The translations under genes and the position numbers were made by a program. The notes beneath the pieces are model-generated. The model saw only the letters and a program-made list of their open reading frames with translations, was not told the DNA's origin and did not search any database. Below, piece after piece: positions 42,801 to 48,800 of a stretch of 64,000 nt of DNA. The stretch's first letter is position 1, and each line of letters opens with the position of its first letter. The DNA is from Sympetrum striolatum (Eukaryota > Arthropoda > Insecta > Odonata > Libellulidae): positions 1-64,000 of the forward strand of contig CANPUZ010000031.1 in NCBI GenBank assembly GCA_947579665.1, given 5' to 3'.

Positions 42801-45800
42801 GTTTGAAAAATCAAAAATTAACAATATGTACATTATAAACCGGAATTTGTCCAGCATTGCATATCACACGAAATATTTTACACAACCAGTACAAACAAAA
42901 TTAATACTTTTATTTGAAAATAACCGTCAAAGGAGCCAAAAAAAGTATTATGACAGCAAACAGAAAAGAATGCAGTGCTAAAGATTTTTATCAATAGCTT
43001 ATGTAATAATGGTCAAACAAAACACAGTTAAAAATAAAGAAAATAGACATTACTAGCATTGTCAATCAAAAAACATGCTAGGAAGGGCCAAATTAGACAA
43101 AAAATAACGCAGTGCCTCTGCGGCGCCAAAAATCCAACAACGTAACAAAATTTGTAAATCCATATGAGGGTTAAAATACCATTCTGTGTTTTCCGGATTT
43201 CGAAAACCTCTCAACAAATTTTTCTGGGTCTAACTCGATGTCTGGGTGATTGTTAAGCAAGGCTAAGCCAATGAGCCTATTTTCTGACATTGCGTTCCTC
43301 AGCCAAGTCTTAATTAGGCGTGGAGTCGAAAATGATCGTTCTGAGCTTGCATTGCTCACTGGTAGAATGCACAGTACTTGCAACAATGTGTGAATAGTTG
43401 GGTAAATATCTTTATCACATGCTTCTAAAACATGTAAAGCCTTTGTTGGAGGTTTCATCCCATGTTTCTTCTTATCTTGCCACTTACTTTGCCAATGAGC
43501 CATTTCTGCTTTCAGTTTAATTAAAATCAATTCTGGATTTTGACCGCTAATTTCTTTAAATCGGTCCACTATATGGAAGAGAGCGTCTGCAGGGTGTTGT
43601 GCGCTTATATCGACTATGGTCTCAGAGAGAAGCACTGGTAGTCTCACCACATCAAGAACATCTGATGTAAATTTTGCACGGAGGTCTTGAGTTACATTGT
43701 CGAGCATGGGGACGTACACAGATAACCTGTAGTACTCTTTTGCTGATGATGTTGGATAGTTGTCACATTTTGTTTGACGACCACATATTCTAGGAGCTTT
43801 ATGTTAAGTTTTTTTGCCATTGATTTAGCTTGAATGTAACAATCATTAAAGTGTTTTTCATTTTCTTCCCTTTGTTTATCTAATAATCTAAGAAGACTGG
43901 AAATAAGTTCAGCTGATCTGGCAAGATCAAGGGTTTCTGCAGTATTTTGCTCAGAGGAAGTGTCAAAGATAAGACGTCGCTAAGACAGTACAAGCGTATG
44001 ATAAATTGAGGCTCACATGTGGCTGTCAACAATTGCCACCGCATGCGACTGAATGCCGACTACGGCCGAGTCAAGTGGCACGTCTGTTTTGTTCCCGCTA
44101 CTTGTGTGAACTCCTCCATTTGAAACATTGTTCAGTTATGAGTGACGCGACACGGAAGCAGCACAGCCTTGTGTAAAGGGACACCAAGAGCAAGCGGCAA
44201 AATTAACTCCCACAACTGTCACGTGTCATCTATAGACGATCGGTTTATAATTATTAAATTATTTGCCTCGGAAAAAAAATTATCTTGGATTGGGGGGGAA
44301 ATTTCCCTTTTCCCCCCCCCCCTGGATCCGCCACTGGTATCAAGGGTAATAAATCAATTTTTCAGTGTCCGTTAACTAATTTAATACCCGTAAGAATACA
44401 AAATATTTGAAATTTTCAATTACATAAAATTTTCATTTTCAATTTCGTAAAAAAAAAGAATAAAACCGATGATTATGATTTCTGGATGTGTTATCTTCAA
44501 TGCATAGACAGGAAAAGTCACGAATTTTCAATTAATTACGTGCGTTTATGCCAGAAAAATCTGATGTGGCCAACACATGACTTTCTCCATATTTATTGAA
44601 AACAGAAGCATATGCCGGTATGATAAAAAGATAGAGATATGTATAAAAAAACTTCAATTTCTAGATAAACAACAACTTCCAGTTAACCATTATTCAAGAA
44701 TAACTCCTAAACAATCAGTGTTACGAAAACATTTTTCAAACAAAAGTTGTAGTAAAGTACATTATCTATAACTTTTGTTAGTAATTGTATATACCTACAT
44801 TGCATTCTGATGGAGATATTAAAGAAACAAACTTTTGTTCCGGTTTAACAGGAACTTCCAGTTAAGCGATATTCACCAAAAACTAATCAACTTTTGGCAT
44901 TGTTAGGAATATACTAAATATGAATTTTGGAAATGATCGGATTATTACTTTTTAAGATAGAGCGCACACAAACTTTTTTACCACAGACAGACATGTTCGG
45001 AAAAATAGCGAAAATGAGCTCTACGGGTCCCAAAACATCTATTTCCGTCAAAATCTGGAGGTCGAATTTTACGCATTGGGAGAAAGTAAAAATTAACTCC
45101 TACTATCTAGTGACTAGATGTAGGAGTTAATTAATAAGTGTGAGTGAAGTTAAAACATGAAAAATAGACAAACACATGCAACTATTCCCTTACAGGAAAT
45201 ATCTTAGCAGGGATTCGAACCCAGGACCTTGGTGTTGGATCGTTATCATGTAAGAAAGTTAACCACTCCACCACTGTGGCCGGTTATAAGTTACTTATTA
45301 GTAAATCTTTACACCCATGTATTGGTGTTAATAATACCTGTACCATTAGATCGTCATAAATCATAATGCTTAATTCAACTAGATAGCTCTTTTGCGAGTA
45401 TTTTATGCTATTCAGCCAATATCATACCTCTTGAATAAAGCTGATAGGTTGAGTTATAAATAAATAATGTCAATGGGGCAAGTTTAAACAAGGCACATGG
45501 GGCAGGTTGACACATTTTGTAAATCTGCCTGAGCTTATACATATCGTACCCTATATATCAATTAACATATACAAGTAAAATGTTGCTTGCATACTGCAAG
45601 CATATTGATAACACAAATTTCAAATAGGCATCATATCGAGAGGGTCCTCAAAAAGGAAAAAAAAGGATTAAAAATATTCTTAAAATTCGCTGCAATTTAT
45701 CCATCCGGCATCAAACCCGGGTCTTCCTGGTGGTACTTACTATGCAGCACAACAGAAGTTCACCATCACTATGTGTGAAAACTCAGGCAGAAATATTGGC

Positions 45801-48800
45801 TGCAACTGCCTCAAACGACATCCTACTTTTCCCTTATATTCCTTATGTGAGAAATTTTAATGTAGTCTGGCATCGAACCCAGAAACAGCATGGTCTTATC
45901 TAAACTTTTTTCTAAATTGGAGTCTTAATATACACCTTCTAGCAAAGCAAGAACTTCCTATCATTTCAAAAGGGGAGCAAAAATAATAATGATGAACTAC
46001 CCCAAAGGTATTTTAAATGAGAGATTTTTTCATCGTCCTAGCATCGAGCCCAGGACATTTTCTGTAGAAGTCATTAATGTTTTCGATAGATCATGACCAT
46101 ATCTATAAGCTCTTTGAATTTTGATTCTCTACCTCTCTGGAAAGTATTTTTTTAGAAATTCCTGAAATCAAAGCAATGCATTTAAATTGGAAAAATCGGA
46201 ATTTCGGGGCCTTCTGGCATCAAACTCATGAAACTGAGGTTCAAAGTCACCTTTTTCCTGGGGTTTCACGTTTGGTCCTATAGTAAAAATTTCAAGTCAA
46301 TGACGCTTATGGTTTAGCCTGTGAATTAGTATCCTATCTATCTGTATGAATGAATCCGGAGAAGGAATTATACATAATAGATATTTTTTTTTTCTCTCCG
46401 GGTATACTTACATTTATTATACATAGACATTTCTCCAGATATACCTGAATCTATTACAAGTAGACGTTTCTCCGGATATACATACCTGTATGGTATGCCT
46501 GCGTATAAGTCGACCCCTAAAACTGAAATTTAGCCAATGTTCATCATATAGGTCAACCCAAAAAATAAGGCAATGCCACTTCCCCAGCTCTATTTTATGG
46601 GAAGAAAAACTGCGGTATGCATTAATATATGATAGCTTAAGGAATATTTACCACATAAGATTGAGATGCTAGAATTGCTTCTTTCATCTGCCATGTCAAC
46701 TTCTCGCCTCTGCTTTACTATTATGCAAATTTCTTTCGTTGGTATCACTCGGGCTACACAAATAAATATATGTTACATTACAGAAACACAATGGTATTAA
46801 AATTTATAATAGAAATAATGGTAATATAGCGCGGTGATCTCTGATCACAACACTGCTAAAATAACAAAAATTAGTTTCAGTGAGAAATAATTGCGGTGAG
46901 TTGCGAGAGATTGTGTACAACAAGTGCTAAGCAGGCAATTTCACTTATTTATCCCTTGGTGGTAAAGGATTAAATTTTATGCTCAGTGTATAAGTCAACC
47001 CCTTGATTTTGAGAGAATTTTTTAGGCTTCAAAGGTCGATTTATACAGTTTATCTATTATATATAGACATTTCTCCGGATATACCTATATATACATTCAT
47101 TCAATCAATTGGGATCAAAATTCTAACCATGTTCCACAAGTGTCACTAACTTGAAATTTTTACCACGAACTGGCCATTACGTGTAACCGCCAGAAAAAGC
47201 CAACTTTGAACCTTAGTGTCATGGGTTTGATGTTAGAAGGCTAGAAGTCACAATTTTATCCATAAAGATGCATTGCGAGGTTTGTCGAAAAACTTTTTTG
47301 AGGCACTTCCCGGCAAATTAGAGACTTGAAATTTCTGGTGTCACTGGAAACCATGAATATCCAACAAAAATTAAAACGACATCTTCGAAAACCTACCTTG
47401 GTTCGACACTAGGTCAGGAATATGTCAGGGAATTACTATAAATACATCAAGAGAAGTAAAATGTGATACAGATGTTGGTTTAGTGTTTGTATTTTCTTCA
47501 AAAACAAATTCTTTGAATGATCAATTGATTTGTTTGAATGACAAATTCTTTGAAAATAAAGCCATGGTAAAAATGCCACATGCAATACCCACAAACAACC
47601 AATTAGGAGGTTCGTAGTTTAACTGTATAGAATTCAACTCCAAATCAGTTCCTCTAAAATACATTTTTTTATAACTTCAGATTCATTAAAATTGTCAATT
47701 TTTTGAAGAATTAATCATTTGAAGAATTGATCGTCAAGAACTTTTATGCTCCCGAAGATGGCGGTAGAAGAGTTTAGGAAAGGACAATCTTTAAGAGAGG
47801 ATTCTGCAGCATTTGTTTATAATTTTAAGCCTCTTGCTAATTGATATTTATTTTATTTATTTATTTACAGGCAGAGCCCTATCGCACATCATGGTTACAA
47901 CAAGGATAATAATCATTACAGAAACTAAACAATGTAACATAATAAAACTCCTGAACATACAATTTGAAGTATTACAAAGTCTACTCAAATGCTGTATTTG
48001 TCGACAGAATGCGGTAGAACATGAAATAAATGATCTTTGAATATTAAACAATACAAGATATATTCGGATAAATAAGAATTTTAAATAACCTAGTTAAAGT
48101 TAACTTAGATTTCATCATTTTTCTAGGGAATTTTAACTTTCCTCTTTACTCAATGTAAACTTGCTATGGTGACATCACGGAAAAATAAGCAATTACATTA
48201 AAAACTATGAAAATTTAAGGTTTCCATAAGATATCACAATAAAGTTTAAAGGTCAAGCGATGGATATGTAAAATGGGTACATGACTGCATCAATTAAAAA
48301 CAGAATAATAATATCTGAATAACTGTGTGAACCTGCCTCCCCTATGATGAGATACATTTGATGACATGCTTTTGCAGTGAAATAGCTTTACTGGCATACA
48401 TTGCATTTTCCCAGAATATAATAGGATGAGTAAGAACTTATTTTTGTACAATAAATAAGTTTCAGAGAACCAAGAGAAAGAATTGAAGACAACCTACATG
48501 AATATTCCAGTGGAAAGTTTCTTCATGACAGCATTGCTGTGCAGATTTCAATCAGAATTTTAGATATGTGAATCCTCAGAAAGGTGGTAAAGGACAGAGA
48601 GATACACTTGAATTATTCAGTTTTAGAAGGGGACTTGTGGTAGGAGAAGATATATTGGTTTGAAAAAGGAGAAAAAACAGATTTGTTGCTCTTCAGAGAT
48701 GGAGTTGCACCAACGGACAATTTTTCAAGGTCAGATATTAGAACCATCACCGAGGATGTCTGAATTGTTTGTAGATATTAATCTTGAAGCATTATTAGCG

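Noticed and set aside
45203..45282. Functional tRNA gene with a long variable arm
   Set aside because: The 5' and 3' ends do not pair; it looks like a SINE head or pseudogene.
47857..48051. 64-codon minus-strand frame
   Set aside because: Falls in a LINE 3' tail and ends in its (TAAA)n run; not a gene.
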